Positions 1 to 10,210 of a stretch of DNA of 64,000 bases are shown piece by piece; positions within the stretch are counted from its first letter, which is position 1, and every line of letters starts with the position of its first letter. The position numbers and the translations under genes are program-made. The stretch comes from Oligoflexia bacterium. GTDB taxonomy: Bacteria > Bdellovibrionota > UBA1018. The stretch spans positions 1-64,000 of the forward strand of contig JARLHE010000041.1 of assembly GCA_031292385.1 (NCBI GenBank), given 5' to 3'. The notes under the pieces were generated by a model. The model worked only from the letters and a program-made list of their open reading frames with translations. It was not told the DNA's origin and did no database searches.

Positions 1-136
1 ACCGGGGAATGAGTGAGAGCTACAATCAGAGCGTGGGCAGTTGATTTTCATGCCCCGGACAGTGAAAGGATCAGGCCAGAATCACTGGAATATTCACAAC
101 CCGCCACCTTGCCGGATCAGCAGTTAAAGGGGGCAG
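1..136. other. Non-coding left edge
   Basis: This stretch lies downstream of the minus-strand Old Yellow Enzyme gene. I see no convincing gene, tRNA or strong hairpin with a T-run here. A short plus-strand reading frame beginning inside it runs into the antisense of the neighbouring gene and looks like a shadow. Confidence 0.4.
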
Positions 137-1222
137 TTAGTAATCGGTATACCCTTCGGCCCCGCCGCCATAAAGACCGTGATCTTTCAGCGGCGCGAGA
201 GGCGCGCCAGCCCTCAAACGCTCGACCAAATCCGGATTCGAAATGAAGGGTCGACCGAACGCCGCCAGATCCGCGTAGCCGCTCGAAAGCGCCTCCACCG
301 CCATCTCGCGCGTATAGCCGTTATTGACCATCCAGGCGCCGCTGAAAAGCTTGCGCAGGCCATGATAATCAAAGTCCAAAAAGTCCCGACGACCGCCCGT
401 CGCGCCCTCGATCACGTGGATGTAGGCAAGCTCGAAGCGATTCAATTCCTTGACGAGCGGAAAGAACACGGCCGCGGGATTGCTTTCAAAAATCCCGCTC
501 GCGGGCGTGACCGGCGAAATCCGGATGCCGGTCCGATGCGCGCCTATCGCGGCCGTCACCGCTTCCACGACTTCCAGGGCGAACCGCATCCGATGCGTCA
601 CCGAACCTCCATAGGCATCGGTACGGTGATTCGCTCCGTCTTTCAAAAATTGATCGATCAAATAGCCGTTCGCCGCGTGGATTTCGACGCCATCGAAACC
701 CGCGGCGATCGCGTTCTCCGCAGCCCGCCGATAATCGTTGATGATCCCGGGAATTTCGCGAATATCCAGCGCACGCGGAGTCCCCACCTCCCGGAACTGC
801 CCATCCTCAGTAAAGGTTTTTGCCCCGACAGGAGCGATCGCCGACGGCGCCACCGGAGTCAACCCTCCCGGCTGAAGCGACGGATGAGATACCCTCCCCA
901 CATGCCAGAGCTGGATAAAGATTTTCCCCCCTTCGGCATGAACCGCGTCGGTCACCAAACGCCACCCCTGAACCTGCTCGGGCGAATAAATTCCAGGCGT
1001 CCAAGCGTAGCCCTTGCCGGTGGGCGAAATCTGAGACGCCTCTGAAATGATAAGCCCCGCGCTCGCGCGTTGCTTATAATAGAGCGCGTTCAACGCATGC
1101 GGCGCGTCCGTGCCGGGAGTCGCCCGGTCACGAGTGAGCGGCGCCATCACGACTCGGTTGAGAAGTTGAATTCCCCGAAGATCAAAAGGCTCGAACAGTA
1201 TGGAAGGGTTCATAACCTCCAT
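137..1222 (-). CDS. Old Yellow Enzyme family NADH:flavin oxidoreductase
   Basis: Predicted cytoplasmic FMN-dependent ene-reductase of the OYE/NemA family, which reduces activated C=C bonds or nitro/nitrate-ester groups with NAD(P)H. The 361-residue length is typical for the family. The N-terminal APLTR segment (27-31) contacts FMN in known members. The active-site HAANGY motif gives His182, Asn185 and Tyr187, followed by the usual YGGS stretch near 204. The physiological substrate cannot be inferred. Two in-frame ATGs lie at 1222 and 1213; a GGAGG sits inside the first codons of the longer form and only 2 bases before the shorter one, so the start is undecided. The gene stands alone, divergent from the protease at 1418. 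Confidence 0.9.
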   Translation of the reverse strand: MEVMNPSILFEPFDLRGIQLLNRVVMAPLTRDRATPGTDAPHALNALYYKQRASAGLIISEASQISPTGKGYAWTPGIYSPEQVQGWRLVTDAVHAEGGKIFIQLWHVGRVSHPSLQPGGLTPVAPSAIAPVGAKTFTEDGQFREVGTPRALDIREIPGIINDYRRAAENAIAAGFDGVEIHAANGYLIDQFLKDGANHRTDAYGGSVTHRMRFALEVVEAVTAAIGAHRTGIRISPVTPASGIFESNPAAVFFPLVKELNRFELAYIHVIEGATGGRRDFLDFDYHGLRKLFSGAWMVNNGYTREMAVEALSSGYADLAAFGRPFISNPDLVERLRAGAPLAPLKDHGLYGGGAEGYTDY

Positions 1223-1417
1223 TTATCACAAGAGAAACGCAGCGCCCCCAATTTATGCACCCTGCCGGAATTCTCCTTTAATCAAAGCACTTGCCGCAGC
1301 GCTGCACGCAAAAAACCTGCCCACGCTGCAACTATTGCCGTCTGGTTATTTTTTGAACTCTCTCTATTATTTATAAATAACTGCAGTTAAACGTCCCAAC
1401 CCAAAGGAGAATCAAGG
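1223..1417 (+). promoter_or_regulatory. Divergent intergenic region with AT-rich promoter-like segment
   Basis: A 195-base gap between the divergent oxidoreductase and protease genes. The stretch from about 1345 to 1385 is strikingly AT-rich in an otherwise GC-rich window. It contains TTGAAC (1353-1358) and TATAAA (1372-1377), but their 13-base spacing is too short for a classical sigma-70 pair, so the exact promoter is uncertain. A clear AAAGGAG ribosome-binding site precedes the protease start. Confidence 0.4.
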
Positions 1418-2395
1418 ATGATTCTTTCCCCTCGTTCAATCGTCATCGCGTCCAGCGCTTTAACGCTCAGTTTGTCCGCCACCGCCGCGATCGACACGCC
1501 CTCGCGCGCGGTCGTCAAATCGGACGGGACCGTCTCGACCTATCGCCTCCTGCCCGTTCACCTCGACCCGAGCCATAAAACCGCCGTCGCCGCGCGCCTC
1601 CAGGCCCTGTCGGCCCATCATCCGACCTTGCCGGATCAGCATCAAATCGCCGCGAACGTCACCCCCGCCGTGCGCGATCAGGGCGAACGCGGAACCTGCG
1701 CCTACTTCGCGACGGTCGGAGTCCTTGAAAGCTACTATTTGGCGCAATCACCCAAAAACAAAGACATCTCCCTCTCCGAAGAATGCCTCGTGGACGTGAG
1801 AAACTGGATGTCCGACCAGGGATCGAATTACACCGGCAGCGACCAGCCTTCGCTGCGTCCCGACCCGAACGGGGATTTGCCCAATTCCATTATTTTGACG
1901 ATCACGAAAAGCGGCGTGCCCGCGGCCACTCGCTACAGCTCGACCCTGGATTGCACCTATGACGGCAACAATACCAACGGCGGCGACGTGGCCCTCACCG
2001 ACTACGTGGCAACGGTTTCAACCGATCCGAACGCCTCGCTTCCCTACGGAAAAGGGCTGAACTTCAGCCAAAACGTGGCTCCCACGATCGATGACATCAA
2101 AACCCTGCTCGCGAACGATATCCCGGTTGAAGTCGGCATCGTCGTTTATAACGAATACATGAACGGAGTCGATTGGCGCTTCGACCCCGCGAACGACAAC
2201 GACAGCAACGTCGCCGGCGGTCATGCGATCCTGCTGACCGGCTATTCGACGGCGAACGCAAAAACGATCTTCACGTTCAGAAACTCGTGGGGAACCAGCT
2301 GGGGCAATTCGGGCTTCGGCACGATTGACGATGCGATTCTCACCAATAGCTGGAGCGTCGCTCCCAGCTTGGACTTCATCGTCAGCCTACACTGA
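1418..2395 (+). CDS. Secreted papain-like (C1 family) cysteine protease
   Basis: Predicted exported cysteine peptidase. An N-terminal signal peptide ends near residues 22-24 (hydrophobic run, then ATAA). The papain-fold landmarks appear in order: oxyanion Gln88 in the RDQGERGTC motif, nucleophile Cys94, His269 in GGHAILLTGY, and Asn289 in FRNSWGTSWG. At 325 residues with only about 60 residues between signal and catalytic core, it has no long classical inhibitory prodomain. An AAAGGAG ribosome-binding site supports the ATG at 1418. The 3' end overlaps the convergent DUF1275 gene by 9 bases. The target is unknown; digestion of external protein is plausible but inferred. Confidence 0.9.
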   Translation: MILSPRSIVIASSALTLSLSATAAIDTPSRAVVKSDGTVSTYRLLPVHLDPSHKTAVAARLQALSAHHPTLPDQHQIAANVTPAVRDQGERGTCAYFATVGVLESYYLAQSPKNKDISLSEECLVDVRNWMSDQGSNYTGSDQPSLRPDPNGDLPNSIILTITKSGVPAATRYSSTLDCTYDGNNTNGGDVALTDYVATVSTDPNASLPYGKGLNFSQNVAPTIDDIKTLLANDIPVEVGIVVYNEYMNGVDWRFDPANDNDSNVAGGHAILLTGYSTANAKTIFTFRNSWGTSWGNSGFGTIDDAILTNSWSVAPSLDFIVSLH

Positions 2396-3127
2396 CGTCA
2401 AATGATGAGGCACAATCTTCGCCCGCCGTCCGTGCCAGGCCGCATAGGTCGCGATGACGGCGGACAACACAAATCCCCGGTACCCGACTTGGATAAAAAT
2501 CCATGCTCCGACGGCCGAGCCGAGAACGAACGATAAAATGGATCCCGCTCGCAACTTGTTGGCGAGAATCTCCTTCGGGTAATCCGCCTCGCCGTCGTGC
2601 AGAGTCAGGAGCCGCGCCAACCCGAGACCGAAATCGGTCGTCAGCCCCGACATATGAGTGGTTCGCACGGAACTTCCGGAAGATGAGGTAATCGCCCCGT
2701 TTTGAAGGCCGCACGCCAGACACAGGAGCGCCAGCAGGATATAGATCTGGCTCAACTTGATCACTTCGCCGAACTGGCCGAAGACCCCGGCGCCAAAAGA
2801 CGCGAGATACAAGCAGAACGCGCTCAGCCCCATGACGTAATCGAAGTGGGGCTTGCGATGAAGATAAATGGGACGATCGATCAATAGGCCGGCAAGAAAC
2901 GCTCCCAGCAAAAAGAAAGTGGGAACCGAGAGAATCCCGATCGCCGCGTCCGAACCGCGATTCACCAGATCCACGCCGAACAGGGTCGCGAAGCCGGTGA
3001 CATGGCTCACGAAGCGCCCAGTGGCAAGAAAGCCCCCCGCGTTGATGCAGCCGCCGTTAAACGCCAGCAAGAACCAGTGAAGAACGACGGCCCTACTCGG
3101 TTTTTGATCAAGACGATGTTGAAACAT
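2387..3127 (-). CDS. DUF1275 (YoaK-like) integral membrane protein
   Basis: A 246-residue polytopic protein with about six hydrophobic segments. It resembles the DUF1275/YoaK family: the N-terminal GGCINAGGF region, the GLQNGAITSSSGSSVRTTHMSG-type segment around residues 140-165, and a C-terminal pair of membrane helices. The family's function is not established, though transport has been suggested. It is convergent with the protease and 24 bases downstream of the beta-barrel gene on the same strand, so the two may be co-transcribed. The ribosome-binding site is weak. Confidence 0.8.
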   Translation of the reverse strand: MFQHRLDQKPSRAVVLHWFLLAFNGGCINAGGFLATGRFVSHVTGFATLFGVDLVNRGSDAAIGILSVPTFFLLGAFLAGLLIDRPIYLHRKPHFDYVMGLSAFCLYLASFGAGVFGQFGEVIKLSQIYILLALLCLACGLQNGAITSSSGSSVRTTHMSGLTTDFGLGLARLLTLHDGEADYPKEILANKLRAGSILSFVLGSAVGAWIFIQVGYRGFVLSAVIATYAAWHGRRAKIVPHHLTSV

Positions 3128-3151
3128 AAGCCCGACACTAACGCCCGCCCA

Positions 3152-3802
3152 TCATATGTGGAAAGTGAAACCCGCGAGGACTTGAATATCGCGAGTCTTC
3201 TCGGAACTCAATCCGCCAGGAGTCAAACTCGGATCCGAAACGAGATTTTTCAGGCCATAGTTATAACGTCCATCCACGGTGAAATCGACCGTATGCGCGA
3301 CCGGGACATGCATCGCGACGCTTCCGACGACCCCATAATCGCTATCCATCAAGCCGACGTCGCTGTAATTCGAATTGGACTGAATACCGGTTGAATCATT
3401 GGTTTCCCGAAACTGACCGATGTAGCGGGCGTAGTAACCGCCGAATCCGAACGTCAGAAAGCGATTGAAATGAAAATTCAACAAAGCGGGAACTTGAACC
3501 GAGTTCGCCGTCACCGTCTGCGAGGCACTAACGAAATCCGTCTTATGAGGGACATAGAGCGCGCCGATCTGCAAGCTTACGCGTCGCACAAGCGGCAAAT
3601 CAAGATAAGCGCCTCCGCCATAGGCCGCCTTCGAGGTACCTCCGAGATCGGGGGAATCGGAGGGCGAAGACCAATTACTCAGCCCCACCAAAGAAAGTGC
3701 CGGCGAGGCCGCGAAAGCCGGGGTTGAGGTCGATGCGAAAATCGCGGTCAAAACACCTAATGAAAACGAGACACGACCGAAACGGCCAAATAGATTTGCC
3801 AT
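3152..3802 (-). CDS. Outer-membrane beta-barrel protein
   Basis: Predicted outer-membrane protein of 216 residues. I chose the ATG at 3802 because an AAAGGAG lies about 11 bases upstream and the protein then begins directly with a signal peptide (hydrophobic stretch ending STPAFA-A near residue 32); a longer form starting at 3871 would bury this. The mature part has alternating hydrophobic/aromatic strands, Gly/Asn/Asp-rich turns and ends in Phe-His-Ile, consistent with a small barrel of the OmpW/OmpA-like size class. No specific function can be assigned. Confidence 0.75.
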   Translation of the reverse strand: MANLFGRFGRVSFSLGVLTAIFASTSTPAFAASPALSLVGLSNWSSPSDSPDLGGTSKAAYGGGAYLDLPLVRRVSLQIGALYVPHKTDFVSASQTVTANSVQVPALLNFHFNRFLTFGFGGYYARYIGQFRETNDSTGIQSNSNYSDVGLMDSDYGVVGSVAMHVPVAHTVDFTVDGRYNYGLKNLVSDPSLTPGGLSSEKTRDIQVLAGFTFHI

Positions 3803-3890
3803 AAGCAAAAACACTCCTTTGCTTGCAGGACAAAAGGCCCTGCCGGGCGATCCATGCCCGTATATGTACAAAAATTATCTAGCTGAAATA

Positions 3891-3921
3891 GAAAAACAGC
3901 AAGCGCCAAAAGGCTGGCGCT
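3891..3921 (-). terminator. Rho-independent terminator of the rpoD operon
   Basis: On the minus strand a perfect 7-bp stem (AGCGCCA / TGGCGCT, 3902-3921) with a 6-base loop is followed by a T-rich tail at 3891-3900. It sits 16 bases beyond the rpoD stop codon, where the macromolecular synthesis operon should end. Confidence 0.85.
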
Positions 3922-3936
3922 CACCCGTTCCAGGCT

Positions 3937-5820
<1,884 letters not shown>

Positions 5821-5897
5821 GTTGCCTGCACAGGCTAACTGAGTGAATAAGACGCAAGGAAATTTTCAACAACGGAAGTTGCGAAACCACACACCGC

Positions 5898-5917
5898 CAG
5901 ACCTGTAATCAGGCCTG
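5898..5917 (-). promoter_or_regulatory. Intercistronic hairpin between dnaG and rpoD
   Basis: In the minus-strand transcript CAGGCCTG pairs with CAGGTCTG (one G-U wobble) across a 4-base ATTA loop. The overlapping 14-base palindrome at 5907-5920 reads AATCAGGCCTGATT. No T-run follows, so simple termination is unlikely. In Escherichia coli the dnaG-rpoD junction is an mRNA processing site; a similar role here is inference. Confidence 0.5.
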
Positions 5918-5928
5918 ATTTTCCGTGT

Positions 5929-7866
5929 TTATGCTTCGTCATAGAAGGTGTTAAACTCCTTCATCTTGCGCTGGACGTCAAGGTAATCTTTCATTAACTT
6001 TGAATGTAACCCTGCGTCCTTCTTAGCTTCTGCTTCTTTCAAAGCCACAATGATTCGATGCGAAAAACGTGCCCATGCCCGTCCCAAAGCGCGGTCGAGC
6101 GCTACCTGAAAGTCCTGTAGAGAAAAGGGGCTTTCCTGACTCATCCAAGCTTCCGTAAGGGTTGACTGGACTTGCGGGTCGATCGGGTGCGGCAACGATG
6201 CCGAAAGAATTTCTGAGCCGAGCGCGAGAGAGCCCTTTTTTTCGGCCGCCTGCAGCAGCTCGCAAGCCGACGGATGTGAAAAAATTTCAGAAAAAACGAC
6301 TCCGTCGGGTAGTTTATACCTGGCCTTTTCCGCCAATTCGAGCGCCTTTCCGCCTCGCGCAAGCCCCATCAAAAGCACCCTTTCGGCCGGCGCCAGCGGC
6401 GCGGGCGGGCGCTTGGCCCCACCTGCGTCGACCCGGGCCACGGGAGGCCTTCTCAACTGAACCGCGGACGTTGGCGAGGGCGCGGAACGAGGCTGAGCAG
6501 GGCGCGAGCGAGGCACTAACACCTCGGCTGGCACTCCGAGCGCCTTTTCCGCCTCTTGAAGCCGGACCGCCTTCCCCACCGGGTCGGTGTATTGAGCCAA
6601 CCAGGCGGCAACCCGTTTGATCGCAAGCGTACGGTCTTCGGCGCTTGAAGCCGCCTGCTGGGCGGCTTCGGCGATACGAGCGTCGATCATGGGGCTGGCT
6701 GATTTTAAAATAGCCGCCATTCGCTCTTTTCCGTCGGCCAATAGGTTTCCCGTGGACGAAAAGAGAATTTCGTCGGGATCCAGCCCCTCCGGCATTCGGG
6801 CGCCGTGCAGGACCATGCCGTGAGCCAAACCCAATTCCATCGCCTTATCGGTGGCCGCGACGCCGGCTTTGTCACCGTCGAAGAGAATGACGATCCGGCT
6901 CGCGAAGCGCTTGAAGAGCTCGAGATGTTTCGCCGTAAGCGAAGTGCCGCAGGTGGCGACCACGTTTTGGAATCCCGCCGTGTGCAGCGCGATGACGTCG
7001 AAATACCCCTCGACGATGATGATCTCATCGTGCTCGCGCACATGCTTTTGCGCCTGAAAAAGACCGTAAGCGATCTCGCTTTTCTTGAACAAAAACGATT
7101 CGCGCGAGTTCAGGTATTTCGGTCCCGAATCGCCGCCGCTATCAGAGTCGGGAAGAGCGCGACCGCCGAAAGCCACGACTTTCCCCCGCAAGTCGTGGAT
7201 CGGGAAAACGGCGCGATTCCGGAACAGATCGAAATAACCCGGCCCGCCCGGCGCGCCCTTGGTCGATGGGCTGACCAAGCCCAGCTCCACGGCCAGATCA
7301 AGCGGGGCTTTCGCGGCGATCAAATGCTTGGCAAGCGCGTCCCAGCTGGGCAGAGCGGCGCCGACAAAAAAGTTTCGCAGGGAATCGGCGCTCACTCCGC
7401 GCTGGCGGATATAAGCGTCGGCGGCGGGAAACTTCGCCAGGTTCTGCTGATAAAAAACGGAAGCGAAGCGATTCAAGCGCCAGGCGGTCGAAAGCTTTTC
7501 CCGCTGGGCATCGCGGCGGGCCTCCGCCTCGGCATCGCCGGTCCCTCCCCCGCGGGTGACGCTTTTCGGAAGCGGAATTCGCGCGCGATCGGCTAGCTCT
7601 TCGATCGCTTCGGCGAAACCGATGCCATGCATTTCTTCGATGAAATCGAAGACGTCCCCGCTCCGCTTGCAGCCGAAGCAGTGATAAAATTGCTTGGCTT
7701 CCTGGACGTTGAACGAGGGAGTGCGCTCGGAGTGAAACGGGCAGAGGCCCGAGTAATTCGAGCCGCTCTTACGAAGCGACACGTGCTCGCCCACGATATC
7801 GACGATATTGGTCGCCGCCCGGATCTTTTCGATCAGTTCTTGCGGATATCTTCCACCGCCCGCCAT
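5929..7866 (-). CDS. dnaG: DNA primase DnaG
   Basis: Synthesises RNA primers for replication at the fork with DnaB helicase. The 645-residue protein has an N-terminal CHC2 zinc finger (Cys42, His45, Cys63, Cys66), the basic motif FPIHDLRGKVVAFGGR at 221-236, and a TOPRIM core with Glu286 (VEGYFD) and the FDGD metal-binding pair at 329-332. A Pro/Ala-rich linker (about 453-500) leads to a C-terminal helicase-interaction domain. The ATG directly abuts the mpg stop codon with a GAGAGG ribosome-binding site inside the mpg end, implying translational coupling. Confidence 0.98.
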   Translation of the reverse strand: MAGGGRYPQELIEKIRAATNIVDIVGEHVSLRKSGSNYSGLCPFHSERTPSFNVQEAKQFYHCFGCKRSGDVFDFIEEMHGIGFAEAIEELADRARIPLPKSVTRGGGTGDAEAEARRDAQREKLSTAWRLNRFASVFYQQNLAKFPAADAYIRQRGVSADSLRNFFVGAALPSWDALAKHLIAAKAPLDLAVELGLVSPSTKGAPGGPGYFDLFRNRAVFPIHDLRGKVVAFGGRALPDSDSGGDSGPKYLNSRESFLFKKSEIAYGLFQAQKHVREHDEIIIVEGYFDVIALHTAGFQNVVATCGTSLTAKHLELFKRFASRIVILFDGDKAGVAATDKAMELGLAHGMVLHGARMPEGLDPDEILFSSTGNLLADGKERMAAILKSASPMIDARIAEAAQQAASSAEDRTLAIKRVAAWLAQYTDPVGKAVRLQEAEKALGVPAEVLVPRSRPAQPRSAPSPTSAVQLRRPPVARVDAGGAKRPPAPLAPAERVLLMGLARGGKALELAEKARYKLPDGVVFSEIFSHPSACELLQAAEKKGSLALGSEILSASLPHPIDPQVQSTLTEAWMSQESPFSLQDFQVALDRALGRAWARFSHRIIVALKEAEAKKDAGLHSKLMKDYLDVQRKMKEFNTFYDEA

Positions 7867-8553
7867 TCAGACCTCTCCCCGATGAAGCTGCGGGGCGCGA
7901 GCGAGCCGGTTTTCCGAGACGCGGCTCACGAACGGGCTCTCGGCCGAAAAGTAACGCCAATAATGCTCCAAGCCCTGACTGATCCCCACTCGGGGCGAAA
8001 CCCGGAGGCTTTTCAGGTGATCGAAACGATAACCATCGTCGACCACCCGCAGCTCGCGCGAATCCAGCGGCTTCTTATTCCATGACATGGGGATGCCGAA
8101 CGCGCGGCAAAGCTTACCGGGGCCATTGCAGAGATCGCGCTCCGAGCGCGCGGCTCCACGGCGCCTTTTCATCGCGGCGATTCCGCCTAACGGCTCCAAA
8201 GCGCGGATAAGAACCGCCCCGGCGGTTCCGTCAGGTTCGGTGACGAAGTTCAGCATTTCATACATCCCGTAAATAAAATAAACGTAAGCGCGGCCCGGAG
8301 CGCCGAACATCACCGAAGACCTGGGCGTCTTGCCGGCGTAACAATGCGCAGCCGGATCCCCGCTTCCGGTGTAAGCTTCGGTCTCGACGATCCGGCCAAA
8401 AGTCGTCACTCCACGCGACTTGGATATCAAAACTTTCCCGATCAGCTCGCGGGCCACGACCCGCGTCGGGCGAGCGTAAAAAGAAAGCGAAATCGGCGGT
8501 AATGAATCAGCTGCCGAGCTTTTCTCGGACAATCCGATTGACGACTTTGCCAT
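7867..8553 (-). CDS. mpg: 3-methyladenine DNA glycosylase (AAG/Mpg type)
   Basis: Base-excision repair enzyme that removes alkylated purines and hypoxanthine. The 228-residue protein shows the AAG fold motifs: the FYARPTRVVARELIGKVL start, the VETEAYTG segment containing the catalytic Glu, and the MFGAPGRAYVYFIYGMYEMLN region. The assigned ATG lies 47 bases inside yqeY in another frame; a later TTG at codon 8 is possible. It is an unusual member of the rpsU-dnaG-rpoD operon, although coupling to primase gives replication-linked expression. The residual AP site would be processed by enzymes not in this window. Confidence 0.92.
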   Translation of the reverse strand: MAKSSIGLSEKSSAADSLPPISLSFYARPTRVVARELIGKVLISKSRGVTTFGRIVETEAYTGSGDPAAHCYAGKTPRSSVMFGAPGRAYVYFIYGMYEMLNFVTEPDGTAGAVLIRALEPLGGIAAMKRRRGAARSERDLCNGPGKLCRAFGIPMSWNKKPLDSRELRVVDDGYRFDHLKSLRVSPRVGISQGLEHYWRYFSAESPFVSRVSENRLARAPQLHRGEV

Positions 8554-8962
8554 CGGCGCGGCCCTGTACCTTCGGCTGCAAAAGTTTCATGACGGCCCCC
8601 ATATCCTTGGGGCTCGATGCTTTGGTTTCGGCGATCGCCCATTCGACCGTCTTGGTGATTTCCGCCTCGTCCATTTGGGCAGGCATGAAGGACTGCAAAA
8701 ACTTGAGTTCGGATTCTTCTTTTTCGACGAGATCCAACCGGCCACCGGCTTTGAACTGCTCGATCGAATCCTGGCGCTGCTTCACCAGGGAGCCAATGAT
8801 TTTCAAGACGCCGGCGTCATCGAGATCGACCCGCTCATCGATTTCCTTCTTGCGGATCGCCGCGTGAAGATTGCGAACGTGAGCGAGCTTGTCTTTCTCA
8901 CCGGCCTTCATCGCAGCCTTCATTTGTTCGGAGAGGGATTCTTTGATCGATTTCTGTGACAT
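8507..8962 (-). CDS. yqeY: YqeY/GatB-domain protein
   Basis: A 151-residue soluble protein of the YqeY family, related to the C-terminal tRNA-binding domain of the amidotransferase subunit GatB. Family landmarks are the LKxAMKAGEKDKLAHVRN-type N-terminus and the FLQSFMPAQMDEAEI segment around residues 86-102. Its molecular function is not settled; a tRNA-related role is assumed from the fold. It commonly sits next to rpsU and dnaG, as here, 84 bases downstream of rpsU. Confidence 0.9.
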   Translation of the reverse strand: MSQKSIKESLSEQMKAAMKAGEKDKLAHVRNLHAAIRKKEIDERVDLDDAGVLKIIGSLVKQRQDSIEQFKAGGRLDLVEKEESELKFLQSFMPAQMDEAEITKTVEWAIAETKASSPKDMGAVMKLLQPKVQGRADGKVVNRIVREKLGS

Positions 8963-9003
8963 GGCTTCTTACCTGGTTCGGCTCTAGGTTCGATACAGGG
9001 GAA

Positions 9004-9033
9004 GGAGTGCGGCGCCAGCGGCGTCCGCACTCC
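9004..9033 (-). promoter_or_regulatory. Strong intercistronic hairpin between rpsU and yqeY
   Basis: A perfect 9-bp stem (GGAGTGCGG / CCGCACTCC) encloses a second 4-bp stem (CGCC/GGCG) with a single-base bulge and a GCT loop. The downstream minus-strand sequence is not T-rich, so it is more likely an attenuator, mRNA-stabilising or processing element than a full terminator. The known E. coli operon has a leaky terminator just after rpsU that keeps S21 expression above primase and sigma; the position here matches. Confidence 0.7.
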
Positions 9034-9046
9034 CGTGACCCGAAGA

Positions 9047-9250
9047 TTAAGTGGAAGAACGGAAGGGACGAACCTTCTTCACCGCGCGCTTGCGGGCGGC
9101 GATGGCTTTCATTTTCCGCTTCACGGACGGTTTTTCATAAGCTTCGCGCTTGCGAACCTCATTGAGGATACCGGCCTTTTCACACTGCTTTTTGAACTTC
9201 TTGAGGGAGGACTCGAACGAGTCGCCTTCACGGATAACAATACCTGGCAT
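9047..9250 (-). CDS. rpsU: 30S ribosomal protein S21
   Basis: A small basic ribosomal protein (67 residues) near the anti-Shine-Dalgarno end of 16S rRNA. It begins with the typical [21 protein letters not shown] and has the [14 protein letters not shown] core and a Lys/Arg-rich tail. A strong GGGGAGGTG ribosome-binding site lies 7-8 bases before the ATG. It is the promoter-proximal gene of the rpsU-yqeY-mpg-dnaG-rpoD operon. Confidence 0.98.
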   Translation of the reverse strand: MPGIVIREGDSFESSLKKFKKQCEKAGILNEVRKREAYEKPSVKRKMKAIAARKRAVKKVRPFRSST

Positions 9251-9289
9251 CAGATTTCACCTCCCCTCAATTAAAAACTCGAATGGGGC

Positions 9290-9318
9290 TTTATAAAAGT
9301 CGCGCGAGCGAAAAGCAA
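9290..9318 (-). promoter_or_regulatory. Sigma-70-type promoter of the rpsU operon
   Basis: On the minus strand TTGCTT (9313-9318) is separated by exactly 17 bases from TATAAA (9290-9295), about 40 bases before the rpsU start. It sits in the gap between the mevalonate kinase stop and rpsU, so the two operons can be transcribed separately. No clear terminator for the mevalonate operon is visible before it. Confidence 0.65.
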
Positions 9319-9340
9319 CCCCCTACTCATTATGCTCCCG

Positions 9341-10210
9341 TTATGCCCAAAGAGCGACCAACATCCCGCCGCCGCCCGCACCGGTCAATTTAACCGCCAG
9401 CGCGCCCTCGGCGAGCAATTTAGCCTCGATTTCCCTGGCCTCGACAGGGACTAAGTCCCAGGAATAATAGCACTTCTGAGCTTCTCGCATGGCCCGAGCG
9501 ACAAGCTCAAGAGCCGCGGCGCCCGAGGCACCTTCGGAGGCGTGATTGTAGCGGATCAGGCCTTCCATCGCCAAACGGGAGGCCTCTCCCATGGCTTCAT
9601 CCAGGCGCATCGCCTGGGCGGGGTCTTTTTCCCGCAGCTGCACGACCTGGGCCACGCAATCGCTGGTGCGCGCCCGAACTTCGGTATCGTGAAAGGTGAA
9701 TTTGGGCAAAGTGCGAATTCCGAGAGGCTTCTGGCCCTTCATCGAAAAAGAAATCGGCTCGTCGGCATTGATCACCGCGACGTCCATGCCGCTGCTGCGG
9801 CCATGGAAACGATGCTCGAGACGGGTGGCGAATTCGTAGATAGCCTGAGCGGTTTCGATCCGGAGATTTTTCGCCAACCAGCGAGCGATGGCCACGCAAA
9901 GCGCCGCCGACGATCCCAAACCCGCGCCGATCGGGATCGTGCTGTCGATCTCAAGCCATCCCTCGGGAAGCGTGAACGTCCGGTCCTCGGCCTGCTCTTC
10001 ATCGCGCACGCTTTGCAGGATTTCATCCACCACGGTCTGCGCGCTCACGGGACTTACTTGAAGCGGAAGCCCGGGTTCCGGCACGAAACTCAGCCGCAGC
10101 GAGAATTCCGGATGGGGAATCGCGATCGCGCTCACGCCGCGAAGCACGGCGTGCTCGCCGGCCAGGACCCATTTTCCCCGCGCGCGCGTTTCAAAGCGTT
10201 CCCACTTCAT
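9341..10210 (-). CDS. mvk: Mevalonate kinase (GHMP kinase)
   Basis: Phosphorylates mevalonate to 5-phosphomevalonate. The 289-residue GHMP kinase has motif 1 KWVLAGEHAVLRG near residue 13, the ATP loop PIGAGLGSSAALCVAIA around 92-108, the HGRSSGMD segment carrying the catalytic Asp, and the C-terminal motif LTGAGGGGML. GEHAVL and HGxxSGxD are characteristic of mevalonate rather than phosphomevalonate kinases. It is the last gene of the mevalonate operon, overlapping mvaD by 4 bases (ATGA), with a GGAG ribosome-binding site. Confidence 0.9.
   Translation of the reverse strand: MKWERFETRARGKWVLAGEHAVLRGVSAIAIPHPEFSLRLSFVPEPGLPLQVSPVSAQTVVDEILQSVRDEEQAEDRTFTLPEGWLEIDSTIPIGAGLGSSAALCVAIARWLAKNLRIETAQAIYEFATRLEHRFHGRSSGMDVAVINADEPISFSMKGQKPLGIRTLPKFTFHDTEVRARTSDCVAQVVQLREKDPAQAMRLDEAMGEASRLAMEGLIRYNHASEGASGAAALELVARAMREAQKCYYSWDLVPVEAREIEAKLLAEGALAVKLTGAGGGGMLVALWA

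Noticed and set aside
1070..1390. A 106-codon plus-strand frame upstream of the protease
   Set aside because: Mostly antisense to the oxidoreductase gene; its end passes through an AT-rich promoter-like segment.
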